A stretch of DNA of 40,310 nt, taken from positions 1 through 40,310 of the forward strand of contig CANGZU010000006.1 of NCBI GenBank assembly GCA_947458785.1, given 5' to 3'. Shown piece by piece: positions 1 through 11,299 of the stretch (positions are counted from its first letter, which is position 1; every line of letters starts with the position of its first letter). Source of the stretch: Ignavibacteria bacterium. Lineage in GTDB: Bacteria > Bacteroidota > Ignavibacteria > Kapaibacteriales > Kapaibacteriaceae. The notes below the pieces were generated by a model. It was given only the letters and a program-made list of their open reading frames with translations. It was not told the origin of the DNA and did not search any database. Both the position numbers and the translations under genes were made by a program.

Positions 1-1803
1 AATCTGGATCTTGTCACCTTGCGTGTACTTTTCTCCAGCCTTTGAGCCTGGAGCTGTCAAACGCACAAGCGGCTGTGCACGATACTCTTTGTTCACTGGA
101 TCATACTCGGCCCACTGTGCATCCCACTGTGGTCCGTCTGCTGGGAATGCGCCACGATATGACACCTTCTCGAAGTATGGATCATTGATGGAAACATTTG
201 CTGATCCATTCTCAAAACTTCCTGTTGAGAGATAAGGGGCTACGACGAGCGGACGAGCGCTGAAGGAACCATCAGTTACAAATGCATTTGCAAGAAACGC
301 ATTGTTTGGATTGGCCTTATCAACTTCGTTACCAAAGCCGGCCTTCGCCAGCCAGTTTGCATCCATTCCAGCAGGTGGCGTGCCACTTGCTAGCGTGAGT
401 GTTGCACCTTTAACACCATACCAGCTATTGTTACGGACGAGAAGAGAGTCTGCATTTGCCGCTACCATTGTTGGAGCCTGAGCAATCTCAAATCCACGTG
501 GCCAACCAACGAACACCGTGTTCACGATGCTTGCACGCGAGGCACGACGAATCTGAGCAGCCGCACCGTAGCGGGAACTGTATTGGTTTGCACCTGAACC
601 TGGAGTCCACGATGTGTCTTGCAGTGGACCAACCACAGTGAAGTTTGAAAACAATGGCTGTGTACGTGGCGCGTTGAACGAACCTGTTGCGTCATTGTCG
701 ATCTCAAATGCCTGTGATGTAGAAACATCGGCAACTGTGCGGAAACGCTTTACAAGACCGAATTGAACACGACCACTAAAGCCGTTGTCGCAGTCAAAGT
801 CATCGTCGAGAATTCCATAGGAGATGAGGTAGCGTCCGTTGACCGTGCCACCGAACCACTCGAAACCGTCGTCATTGCCGTACGATACTTGAACGTGTTC
901 GATAGTTGTGCCACGACCAACACCACCCATTGTGAGTGAGTTAAGCTCAGAGTTAGGCTGCGTTGCAATACCGGCAAACTCAATACGAACGTACTTTAGG
1001 ATGCCGCTGTTGTCATCGTCATCCGTGCCGCCATACCAGCCCTTGCCGCCCGCTGTAAGATCTGCTACGCCGCCTTCAAGCGCTGCCTGACCTGCTGGTT
1101 GGTTCACACGGGCCTTGCCGCAGATAAGGATACCACCCCAGTCACCACGGGCACGCTGTCCCGTTGCTGCACGCGATGTGAACACAATCGGACGTGACGG
1201 CGTACCCTGAGCGATGATCTTTGCTCCACGATTGATCACCAGTGCAGAGTTGTTACCTGGAACATCACCAACAATGATTGTGCCGGGCTCAACTGTGAGT
1301 GTTACGCCGGAATTGACATATACGTAGCCTTGAAGACCATAGATCTTCGTTGCTCGCAAAGTAAGATTGCGTGTGATTTCACCCGAGATGATCGAGTCGG
1401 GCGTGATTGTCTCAGGACTTGCGATCGTGAATGGATTGTCGTTGATGTCAAACACCGTTGTGTCTGCGATCAACTCCATCTTGATGTACCCGCTAGACGT
1501 TGGCACGTTTGGTACGCGCCAGCCCCCTGCCGTAGGAACAGACTGACCCCGTGTTGCACCAGAATCGAGAACATTGGATGGTCCCGTTAGTGTTGTCCAT
1601 GGTCCTACCATAGACGTTGCAAACCTGAAGCGCCAGCGAGCGCGGAATGTGCCCGCTGTATCCCAACGCAGCTCCTGTGTTGAGCCTGGTCGGAATGTCT
1701 CACCACCGTTGGGGAAACGGAGTGTTACTGACGATGGATTCTGTGCCGAAGCAATCAGCACCATCGTGAGCAGTGAAAGAACTATTGTAGTAATTCGACG
1801 CAT
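1..1803 (-). CDS. Secreted right-handed beta-helix-like protein, C-terminus truncated by the window edge
   Basis: Manual translation from CAT at 1801-1803 stays open to base 1: MRRITTIVLSLLTMVLIASAQNPSSVTLRFPNGGETFRPGS...LTVEPGTIIVGDVPGNNSALVINRGAKIIAQGTPSRPIVFTSRAATGQRARGDWGGILICG...; signal peptide; typical of secreted 'GTIIxG...ALVI..GAKIxAxGTxxxPIVFTS' proteins. Absent from the ORF track because it has no stop inside the window. Confidence 0.85.
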   Translation of the reverse strand, partial: MRRITTIVLSLLTMVLIASAQNPSSVTLRFPNGGETFRPGSTQELRWDTAGTFRARWRFRFATSMVGPWTTLTGPSNVLDSGATRGQSVPTAGGWRVPNVPTSSGYIKMELIADTTVFDINDNPFTIASPETITPDSIISGEITRNLTLRATKIYGLQGYVYVNSGVTLTVEPGTIIVGDVPGNNSALVINRGAKIIAQGTPSRPIVFTSRAATGQRARGDWGGILICGKARVNQPAGQAALEGGVADLTAGGKGWYGGTDDDDNSGILKYVRIEFAGIATQPNSELNSLTMGGVGRGTTIEHVQVSYGNDDGFEWFGGTVNGRYLISYGILDDDFDCDNGFSGRVQFGLVKRFRTVADVSTSQAFEIDNDATGSFNAPRTQPLFSNFTVVGPLQDTSWTPGSGANQYSSRYGAAAQIRRASRASIVNTVFVGWPRGFEIAQAPTMVAANADSLLVRNNSWYGVKGATLTLASGTPPAGMDANWLAKAGFGNEVDKANPNNAFLANAFVTDGSFSARPLVVAPYLSTGSFENGSANVSINDPYFEKVSYRGAFPADGPQWDAQWAEYDPVNKEYRAQPLVRLTAPGSKAGEKYTQGDKIQI

Positions 1804-1838
1804 GGGATTCTCCATGTGAGAGGAACGATACTTGTTTA

Positions 1839-4667
1839 CTAGAATCTGTACCCAAGGCCAAGCGACATGCTCATGCCACGGATGTTTGATTGAATGAGAG
1901 CACCATTTTGCTCCCACTTGAGTGCTTGATTGAGAAGATCACGTACGCTAACCTTTAGCTCCAGCGACTCGCCAACTGACTGTTGAATCGAGAGGTCGAT
2001 GACGTCTCGTGGGAGTTCATACACGTGCGGGTCTCCCTGAAACACACCAACGAGGTTCACCTGAATGATGCGTCTCCCATATGTGTTGTAAGCAAAGCTC
2101 ACGTTGGTGCCCGTCTCTGTGTTTGCGTAGTAGAGCGAGGCATTCACTGAGTATGGGCTTTGACCCCACATCGCGCGAGTATCCTTGACGCCAGCCTGTT
2201 CAACAACAATTCTCGAGTCAACAATCGACGTGTTGAGTGACACCGTGAATGGCATCAGCCAGTCTGCAAGGCTTCCAAGGTTCTTTCTAACCTCGAACTC
2301 AACACCGATGTTATCTGCTGGTCCGTTGGCATTAGCAAACGAACGCACGATCTCAGATTGCTGCGGGAACAATGTTTCCTCGATTGCATTCTCAAAGCGC
2401 TTATAGAATCCACTAACCGACAATACCTCCCCGCCACCAGTGAAATACTCAAGGCGTAGGTCGTAGTTCTGGATGAGCGAACGGACGAGGTTTGGGTTGC
2501 CTGCGATCGTTGCCTGCTGCTGAAAGTCATAGAACTGGAAAGGGGCGAACTCACGCAACGATGGACGTGCCAATGTTTGCGACGCAGACGCTCGAATGTT
2601 GAAGTCCTTCATCGGCCGCACGATCAGATTGAATGCAGGAAGGATGTCTACAAGATCCTGGTTTACGTTTACGCGGTTATCTGTTACATCAAATGAATTG
2701 AGACGCTGGATGTTCTTTTCGATACGGGCACCAGTGATGATTCGGCTTTCCATTCCAGCGAGTGTAAATGGCAGATCGATCATGGCATACCCAGCAACAA
2801 GGTTTTCTTGTGCATCATACTGGTCGCTAAGCTTTGAGTCTTCAGAGTAGCTCAAGCGCCCCTTTTCAACACTGTAGTTGGAGTCTGCAAAGAAGACGCC
2901 AAGATTCGGAAGCTTGTTGTCATCAGGTATTGTCAGACGATCTGAGATGTCGTTCTCAACGCCCTGCACGATCGTGAGTGATCGAGCGTTGAACCTGCGC
3001 GAGCGGTTTTCGAGCAAGCCCCCTACTTTGACCTTGATGTCTGTTGTGACAGGAATCGAGATGTTGAGGCCAGAGGTAACAGCGTTATCAACGAGTCCGG
3101 AGTAGAACCGGCCGGCACGTGAGCCAGCGCCTTGCGGCGAGAGATCGAAGGCGGCAAAGTATGGTTGTCCTACATCCGAAGCATTGCGCAGGAATTGCAG
3201 GCGTTTGAAATCTGGCTCATCACGTGTGGAGCGAGAGTAGCCAACACGCCAATCAACCAGTGCGTTGAGGATATCGGTAAGTGTGTGCTCGCCTGATACG
3301 GTACCGCTATAGAGCGACTTCTCTACGTACTGAAAGGAGAAGAGTCGCTGAGCTTGCGATTGAGCGAAGTTCTCGCCGTTAAGGTAGACGTTATCAAAGT
3401 CTGCAGTGCGGTTGTAGGTATTCTTGAACCCAAGGCGTGAGTTGGAGCCGATACGATACGCTACATTGAACAACCCACCGAATGATGTGCTGCGCGATGA
3501 TTGTTGCCCTGTGAAGCGGAAGAGATAATCGTTTGGATTCGAGAGAATGCCACCGCGAATGATCTCATTGTTCTGCCACGAGTTACCGTAGTTGCCCGAT
3601 GCTACAACACCGATCTCATCTTCGTTCTCCAGTGTAATCACATCAGAGTACGTAAGTGAAATGCTGCCGTTTGGAGTAACAGTTTCAGCAGATGTTGCCC
3701 AAAGGTTGTTGTTGAACGTGCGACCAATGCCGTCAAGACGGGCTATTGCCTCTTGATTGCCTGATCGAACGTCGCGAAGGAGCTGATTCATACCGAGACG
3801 GTCTGAAGGAACTGCCGACGGCATGCTGCGTGATGATGCCCCCATAGCGAATACATCGCCACTGGCGCCAGCCGACGTGAAGTATCCGCCGTTCTTGAAT
3901 GTAACGTAGTTGTTGTATCCCTGTGAAGCCGAAACCTTGACACCACGCTTGCTCGGAAAATCGATAGTGTTCAGCTGGACAAGACCGCCAGCGAAGTTTC
4001 CTGGCAGATCAGGGGTAAATGACTTGAGAATATTGGCATTCTCAAGCAACTCGCTTGGAAACATGTCAAAGGCAAATGCCTTCTTGTCTGGTTCGGTTGA
4101 TGTAAGTGCTGCACCATTGAGCGTTGTGTTGCTATAGCGATCACTTACACCACGCACATAGATGAACTTGCCCTCGACGAGCGTAACACCGGATACACGC
4201 TTGAGCGATTGACCCGCGTCACTATCAGGCATCTTCGAGATTTCTTCTCGACCGATACCATCGCTGACTTGTGCAGCGTTTTTACGTTGGGTAAGGAGTG
4301 CCGCCGCATTATCTGTGACCTTGGCTGCCTCGACAACCACTTCTTTGCCGAGCTCTTGCGAGGTAGCAAGTACGATGTTGAAGGTCGTGGTATTGTTGTC
4401 CGTTACAACAACACCGTCAAACGTTGTTGTCTGGTAACCAACGTATGAGACCTTCATCGAATACGTGCCGGCAGGAACCTTCTTGATACGATAGGTACCC
4501 TTGGTGTCGGAATAAGCCCCCTTTTTGAGGCTAGTAAGGCTGATTGTAGCACCGCGCAGAAGTTCTCCCGACTCTGCTGCAGTAACTTTGCCTTCGATTG
4601 AGCCTGTCTGAGCGGATGCGATTGTCGCTCCGAGGCAGATGGCGAGACATAACAAAACGTGTTTCAT
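1839..4667 (-). CDS. TonB-dependent outer-membrane receptor with N-terminal CarboxypepD_reg-like domain
   Basis: 942 aa; signal peptide, GSIEGKVTAAESGELLRGATISLTSLKKGAYSDTKGTYRIKKVPAGTYSMKVSYVGYQ, plug domain (GVTLVEGKFIYVRGVSDRYSNTTLNGA), C-terminal GLGYRF. Confidence 0.93.
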   Translation of the reverse strand: MKHVLLCLAICLGATIASAQTGSIEGKVTAAESGELLRGATISLTSLKKGAYSDTKGTYRIKKVPAGTYSMKVSYVGYQTTTFDGVVVTDNNTTTFNIVLATSQELGKEVVVEAAKVTDNAAALLTQRKNAAQVSDGIGREEISKMPDSDAGQSLKRVSGVTLVEGKFIYVRGVSDRYSNTTLNGAALTSTEPDKKAFAFDMFPSELLENANILKSFTPDLPGNFAGGLVQLNTIDFPSKRGVKVSASQGYNNYVTFKNGGYFTSAGASGDVFAMGASSRSMPSAVPSDRLGMNQLLRDVRSGNQEAIARLDGIGRTFNNNLWATSAETVTPNGSISLTYSDVITLENEDEIGVVASGNYGNSWQNNEIIRGGILSNPNDYLFRFTGQQSSRSTSFGGLFNVAYRIGSNSRLGFKNTYNRTADFDNVYLNGENFAQSQAQRLFSFQYVEKSLYSGTVSGEHTLTDILNALVDWRVGYSRSTRDEPDFKRLQFLRNASDVGQPYFAAFDLSPQGAGSRAGRFYSGLVDNAVTSGLNISIPVTTDIKVKVGGLLENRSRRFNARSLTIVQGVENDISDRLTIPDDNKLPNLGVFFADSNYSVEKGRLSYSEDSKLSDQYDAQENLVAGYAMIDLPFTLAGMESRIITGARIEKNIQRLNSFDVTDNRVNVNQDLVDILPAFNLIVRPMKDFNIRASASQTLARPSLREFAPFQFYDFQQQATIAGNPNLVRSLIQNYDLRLEYFTGGGEVLSVSGFYKRFENAIEETLFPQQSEIVRSFANANGPADNIGVEFEVRKNLGSLADWLMPFTVSLNTSIVDSRIVVEQAGVKDTRAMWGQSPYSVNASLYYANTETGTNVSFAYNTYGRRIIQVNLVGVFQGDPHVYELPRDVIDLSIQQSVGESLELKVSVRDLLNQALKWEQNGALIQSNIRGMSMSLGLGYRF

Positions 4668-5756
4668 GAGAATTGGACGAACACAGTGAACGAGAACAGA
4701 ACGAACGTGGGCGAAACTATCTGGGGGCTGTTAGGTGCATGTAACGGCCACATTACCAACAGGAAACATTGGCTAACGCTATGTTTCCTTCTCGTAATAG
4801 TCTCGATTACCCATGCGCAGAACCGTCCACAGCGCGTGATGATAGGGGGCATGCAGTACGACACGGCGGATGCGGCCATCACGCCGCAGAAGATCGAGAT
4901 GGGTGTAACTATTGCTCTCGAGGCCACCAAGAAGTACCGAGTTGTCCCGAACAATGTCCGTGACTCGCTCCTGCGTCAGCGGCCAGATACGCTTTCAGTC
5001 TTGATGGCAGCCGACTACATCAATGCAGAATTGATCGTTTTTTGCAATGTTGGCCGCATAGGGAATCTTGTGCGCTCGGAGGTAGTAGTCCTTGGTGGAG
5101 ACGGCTTTATCATCTCGTTGAAAGGAGTTGGTTACGGCACAACATCAATCGAACGCGATAGCACACACGAGGTTGTTGCTGATCCAGCTATCCTAAGTTC
5201 TCTGCAGCGCGCCTTTTGTGTGGCGTTGAGTGATTCGCTTCTCTATGCAGGATCCGATTCCCTACTCCGTGTTCGTCCTACAAAGCTTGTCGCCGTAGGT
5301 GGCATCGAATTCAAGCAGCCAAGTACCGATCTTGCCACATGGTCTTTGTTCAAGGAGAAGGTACCTGCCTCGTATGATGCTGCGCAGCATATCGTGGAAG
5401 CACTGCGCGGTGGCGAGGACATCACCGTGATCGACCTCGATACGCGCGATTCGATCATGGCAAAGGCACGCCTGTTCATGATCGAGAACTACAATCCAAC
5501 GACGCAGACAGAACTGAATGTACTGTCGGCCTTTGAGGTCACACATGTGATCACGGGCTCCCTAGAACGCATACGCGGCGGGGCCGTTTTTTCGCTGGCC
5601 TATGAGGAGATCACACCACAGAAGACACTCAAGCGCATCAAACGCTCCGAAAGCGTGATCGCCGTGGATGCAAAGGCCGCTCTAAAGGACGGCGTGCGAG
5701 ATGCAGTAAAGAAGCTGTTTGGGTGGATCAGCGACTCAGTGGTACCGTCGCGCTAA
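4659..5756 (+). CDS. Exported protein of unknown function (start codon uncertain)
   Basis: 365 aa ORF from GTG 4659; hydrophobic signal-like segment HWLTLCFLLVIVSITHAQ suggests the true start is downstream of 4659. No family recognised. Confidence 0.7.
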   Translation: MFHENWTNTVNENRTNVGETIWGLLGACNGHITNRKHWLTLCFLLVIVSITHAQNRPQRVMIGGMQYDTADAAITPQKIEMGVTIALEATKKYRVVPNNVRDSLLRQRPDTLSVLMAADYINAELIVFCNVGRIGNLVRSEVVVLGGDGFIISLKGVGYGTTSIERDSTHEVVADPAILSSLQRAFCVALSDSLLYAGSDSLLRVRPTKLVAVGGIEFKQPSTDLATWSLFKEKVPASYDAAQHIVEALRGGEDITVIDLDTRDSIMAKARLFMIENYNPTTQTELNVLSAFEVTHVITGSLERIRGGAVFSLAYEEITPQKTLKRIKRSESVIAVDAKAALKDGVRDAVKKLFGWISDSVVPSR

Positions 5757-8700
5757 GCTCTCCGCCCGACTGCGACGTAAGTCGCACAACATAAACGCCA
5801 TCAGCCAACCCGTCCATGTCCACTCTGATGGTGCTTGCCCCCTGTGAAAGACGCCGCTCAATCTGCGAGCGCACAACCTGACCAAGACTGTTGTAGACTT
5901 CGATGTAAGCAACATCCACATCGTGTGTCTGGGCATCAATCTGCACGGCATCTCGAACAGGAATCGGCGTGTTCAGTCGGAAGATGGTGCGCTTTGAGTA
6001 ATTGATCCACATACGTGGACCACACGCATCAATGATCACGTAACCGTCGTCATCGGTGAAGGTAAGGGGCTCATATGCCGTTGCGAACATTCCCTTGATG
6101 TCGAGTGGAGTGCTGTCGGGAACCGCAGCATGAGCTGTACCATACATCACAGCAAGTACACCTGGCTTTCCAAACTGTCCGCCTGTCGGATATGCTGTGA
6201 ACGTTACCTGGGTCTGCTGCACGCGAGCCACTATCCGCGCATCTGGTGCATTCCCTGACTTAACTGAGTCAATCGTAAGATTGATCGGCGTAAATGCTAC
6301 CGTCCACATCAAGCTATCTGGTTGTGCATCCTTGATGTCTGTATCGAGATGAATCGGTATCGGGATGATGGTCTCAGGACCAACCTTGTACTCATCGGCA
6401 CGCAGCCGAACATCATACGTTACTGGGACTCTCGGAGAACGGGCAGAGCTTACGAGTCCTGTTGTGGCAGTACTGATACACGTAGGGCCTCCAACGACTT
6501 GTGCCTCGATGAAAACGAGGGCAGAATCCTGTCCGGCAACAACGGGAGCATATTCAGCATTGACGACTATTGACTCTCCGCTAGCTATCGTGCGCCCCAT
6601 CAACGGGGTAAGCAGCGTCCAATGCGGACGCACCTGCTGCACCCGTACGTTACGGATGAAGAGGTCATACATTGAAGGATTGCTCACCGTGATCGCTCCC
6701 GACTGCACGTCTCCTTTGAGAATCTCCGGCAGAACAAGAGGGTTCGGCGTTACAACGATCTTTGGTATTTCTCCGATGTCGATCATTGCGGTTACTGTGT
6801 CTACGCTGTTGCAGAGTCTGTCTTGCAGGAAGAACTGACCGTAGCTGACTTTGTTTGCCGGCAGCAGCGACGGCTGGATGTCGATGTAGACGGTTGCCCT
6901 GCCCCCTGGACCGAGGTTGACGGTTTTCGGCGTAACGGCAAATCCAAGCGGAGCGCGTGTGTCGCTTATGTCGACAACTGTTGATACCGTACCGTTATTT
7001 ACGATTGCAAACTCTTTGCGAATAATCGGCGAGCACGGCAACGCTGCACCTGCATCAATGAGTCTTGGTGTTATCACAAGGTCTACGTTATCGACAACCC
7101 CTTCAAGATCCACTGTCGCATCGCCGCCCTCGACGTCTGTGTCAATGGCCATGGTAGCCCGCGAGCGTCCAAAAGCTACCGGACGAAATGCAACATCAAT
7201 AGAGACTGGAGTCCCTGGATCAACAACGAACGGTGTTGGAGGCCCAATCACTTTGAAGGGGGCTCCCGCCTCAACGATCGTTGCAGAAAACACGCGTACT
7301 GGACGGCTGCCTCGAACTTCAACATTTACCTTTTTGATCACTTCTTGCGGACGGCATTCTACCAACCAGTTTAAGATTGACGGGCCTACGGTGACATCGG
7401 CGTTCATTGCTCTGAAGTAGATCTGCGATGTCTGCCGCGACGTACATGTGGTTGTTGCTGTAACATCGATCGATCCGTTGTAGACGGCAGCCACTGCCGA
7501 ACTCCAATTGAGGTTTACAACGATGCTGTCGCCTTTGCGCAGCTTTGCCGGCAACGACGGCAATAGGTACGTCAATGACTGAGGGAGTGGCGAAATACGA
7601 ATCGATGTGATAAGAGCGCTGTCTCCCTTCGTCAGCCGTATCACACACCGTCCGCTAAGGGGCGTTCCAACATCAGCCGAATCAGCAACACGTGTTGGCG
7701 TGATACTGAGTTCAATATTCTCTACAGTACCTCGCACAATCACGTAGTGAACAGAATCACAGGGAGCCGTACGAATCGCAATCGTATCAACGAATGCCCC
7801 CTGCCTGCTGGCTGTGAAGGTCATGGGAATCTGACGTACTTGCCCGGCTGAGAGTGAGATCTTACCCTGTGGCAATGCCGTGATACTGGAACTTGTGCTC
7901 CAGACAGTTACATCGACCACGTTCGATCCAACGTTCATGATCGTGATGTTGCGTTCAATGATCGCACCAACACATACAGACCCGAGGTCGATTGTCTTGG
8001 GATTGATCGTCACTGACGGCTGATCTGTAACACCACGTAGCGAGATAATCCACGGGTTCTTTGCACCGCGTGTTTTCGTGAGATCGTTATGCTGTATCGT
8101 AAGCGACGTGTTATCTCGTCCAGTACCACTGCGGTAGAGTACCCGCATCGTGTCACGTCCACCTACCGGAAGCACCCACGGAATGCCCGCACGTCCACTG
8201 CTAAACCCGAGAAAGGTAAAGGCCGTAGATGCATTCACATCGATCGAAATGGAACCAATATTCAATGGTGCGTTGCCAGTGTTTAGGATTGGGATCTCAA
8301 GTGTATCGGAACCACCGCATCCGGTCTGCGTAAAGGCGCTTGGCAGCGACGTGAAGATCGGCGCCGTTCCATAGACCCGAACCGTGATGATGGTATCGCG
8401 CTGACATGGCCCAAGGCGCACACGAAACTTCGCCTGTATCCAGCCGGTGTCGCGGGGATTAGCAGTTGCGTATGTAAGCGTGCCATCCGTGCGCACCACG
8501 GCAGGTGTTTGCGCTACCGTCAAAGAGATTGTTGTGTCACCACTAATCCGTGTAATACTAACGATGGACTCGAGCACAACAGATGATGATGATCGCCAGA
8601 CAGATGTTCTTGATGTTGGCGCACCAACTGGAGCAGTAAACGTAACAACCGAGTCCACGGGAGTAGCCGTACGCTGACGTCCACTTCCTTCGAGCTCTAC

Positions 8701-9975
8701 AACAAGCACGGTGTCAGGCTGTTGAAATGTTGCTACGATCGTAGCCGTGTGCGGTCCGGCAGTTGTTGGCCGATACTCGACAACGACACGCAGCGAATCA
8801 CACGATGAAATTGCCGCTGCCGTCGGGGCATTCGCAATGCGGAATTGAGTTGCATCTACACCATTGAGAACGATGCTTACAGGCGACGAGAACCAACTGC
8901 GATTTCCGAAGACCACCGTATCGCGTGCTACACTATCAGGGCAAACACCTGCAAACTTGAGTAGAGCATCGCTCTGCGTACGCAGTGCCTTTGCCGTTCG
9001 AAAGATGCCTTGACCTACAACCCAACCATTGTTGTCGTCAACAAAGAAAATGTCATCTGTGCCAGCCCCATCTAGTCCGCATGATCTCTTCTGCCATGTT
9101 TGGCCCGCATTGGACGTGTAATAAACTGCCGCATTCCACCCTGCCGCCCAGCCGCGCTGAGCATCGTGCAGGAAGGTACCAAACATATCCTCACCCGTTG
9201 TGAAATCGCGCCAGGTGCCCCCGAGATCTGTGCTAAAGCGCATACCATCGGTAGAGCCGGGTGCTGATGCACAGCGTGCTCCTGAGTTCGGGATCAACAC
9301 CGCGTTGTTGAACATGGCAAGTTCTTCATGCCATGGGTTATTGACGCCTGTATAGTTCAGCACATCCCACGTTGCACCATTGTTCTCAGACCGGAACAAC
9401 GTTCCACTGCCAATCGCGTACAAAGTGTTGGCGGGCATGCTTGCATCCCAATAGGGATCCGACAATGTAGAGCGCGGTTCTGGGTGGGTGAAAACGGTGA
9501 ATGTTGCGCCACCGTCTAGGGTTCGAAAAAATGAACTGGTACCACACCCACCTCCGGTGAACCAGCCTTCGTTCGCATTCTTAAACCATCCGCCCCATAC
9601 CATCGGCGAACCGGCTGGTTTGATGTTTGCCCACGTTTTGCCGCCATCAACGGACTTATACATGCCGCATGGACCTGAACAGTAACCAACGTTCTGATCG
9701 AGGAATTGTATGTATTCCAGATGACACGCCCCAAGTGCTGGATCAACCTTGGTTCCCTGCCATGTTGCACCGCCGTCGGTGGTTCGCACGACATATCCAC
9801 CGTTTTGATCGCATGCCCAGCCGTAGTTGGGATTTCCGGGTAAGAAGAAGATGTCGAGATAATAGCCCGTGTTATAGGGACTTGGGAGTGCAACCTTTTG
9901 CCAACGCTGCGCGGTCTGCCCATAGGCAGAAGCCATGGCAACACAGAGGACGATGATGGTGGTTAGCCGCTTCAT
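5728..9975 (-). CDS. Large secreted protein: BNR/Ycf48-like beta-propeller repeats, repeated choice-of-anchor/ASPM-like Ig domains, T9SS type A-like C-terminal sorting domain
   Basis: 1415 aa; signal peptide MKRLTTIIVLCVAMASAYGQ; repeats such as VVRTTDGGATWQG, MYKSVDGGKTWANI, FFRTLDGGATF, LFRSENNGATWDV; repeated IDLGSVCVGAIIERNITIMNVGSNVVDV-type modules; C-term VEVYNSLGQVVRS...LADGVYVVRLTSQSGGELSATVPLSR-like. Confidence 0.88.
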   Translation of the reverse strand: MKRLTTIIVLCVAMASAYGQTAQRWQKVALPSPYNTGYYLDIFFLPGNPNYGWACDQNGGYVVRTTDGGATWQGTKVDPALGACHLEYIQFLDQNVGYCSGPCGMYKSVDGGKTWANIKPAGSPMVWGGWFKNANEGWFTGGGCGTSSFFRTLDGGATFTVFTHPEPRSTLSDPYWDASMPANTLYAIGSGTLFRSENNGATWDVLNYTGVNNPWHEELAMFNNAVLIPNSGARCASAPGSTDGMRFSTDLGGTWRDFTTGEDMFGTFLHDAQRGWAAGWNAAVYYTSNAGQTWQKRSCGLDGAGTDDIFFVDDNNGWVVGQGIFRTAKALRTQSDALLKFAGVCPDSVARDTVVFGNRSWFSSPVSIVLNGVDATQFRIANAPTAAAISSCDSLRVVVEYRPTTAGPHTATIVATFQQPDTVLVVELEGSGRQRTATPVDSVVTFTAPVGAPTSRTSVWRSSSSVVLESIVSITRISGDTTISLTVAQTPAVVRTDGTLTYATANPRDTGWIQAKFRVRLGPCQRDTIITVRVYGTAPIFTSLPSAFTQTGCGGSDTLEIPILNTGNAPLNIGSISIDVNASTAFTFLGFSSGRAGIPWVLPVGGRDTMRVLYRSGTGRDNTSLTIQHNDLTKTRGAKNPWIISLRGVTDQPSVTINPKTIDLGSVCVGAIIERNITIMNVGSNVVDVTVWSTSSSITALPQGKISLSAGQVRQIPMTFTASRQGAFVDTIAIRTAPCDSVHYVIVRGTVENIELSITPTRVADSADVGTPLSGRCVIRLTKGDSALITSIRISPLPQSLTYLLPSLPAKLRKGDSIVVNLNWSSAVAAVYNGSIDVTATTTCTSRQTSQIYFRAMNADVTVGPSILNWLVECRPQEVIKKVNVEVRGSRPVRVFSATIVEAGAPFKVIGPPTPFVVDPGTPVSIDVAFRPVAFGRSRATMAIDTDVEGGDATVDLEGVVDNVDLVITPRLIDAGAALPCSPIIRKEFAIVNNGTVSTVVDISDTRAPLGFAVTPKTVNLGPGGRATVYIDIQPSLLPANKVSYGQFFLQDRLCNSVDTVTAMIDIGEIPKIVVTPNPLVLPEILKGDVQSGAITVSNPSMYDLFIRNVRVQQVRPHWTLLTPLMGRTIASGESIVVNAEYAPVVAGQDSALVFIEAQVVGGPTCISTATTGLVSSARSPRVPVTYDVRLRADEYKVGPETIIPIPIHLDTDIKDAQPDSLMWTVAFTPINLTIDSVKSGNAPDARIVARVQQTQVTFTAYPTGGQFGKPGVLAVMYGTAHAAVPDSTPLDIKGMFATAYEPLTFTDDDGYVIIDACGPRMWINYSKRTIFRLNTPIPVRDAVQIDAQTHDVDVAYIEVYNSLGQVVRSQIERRLSQGASTIRVDMDGLADGVYVVRLTSQSGGELSATVPLSR

Positions 9976-10021
9976 GTGAACAAGGGGCTAACATAGGAAA
10001 TCCGGCGTGAAGTTTCAGGTC

Positions 10022-11299
<1,278 letters not shown>

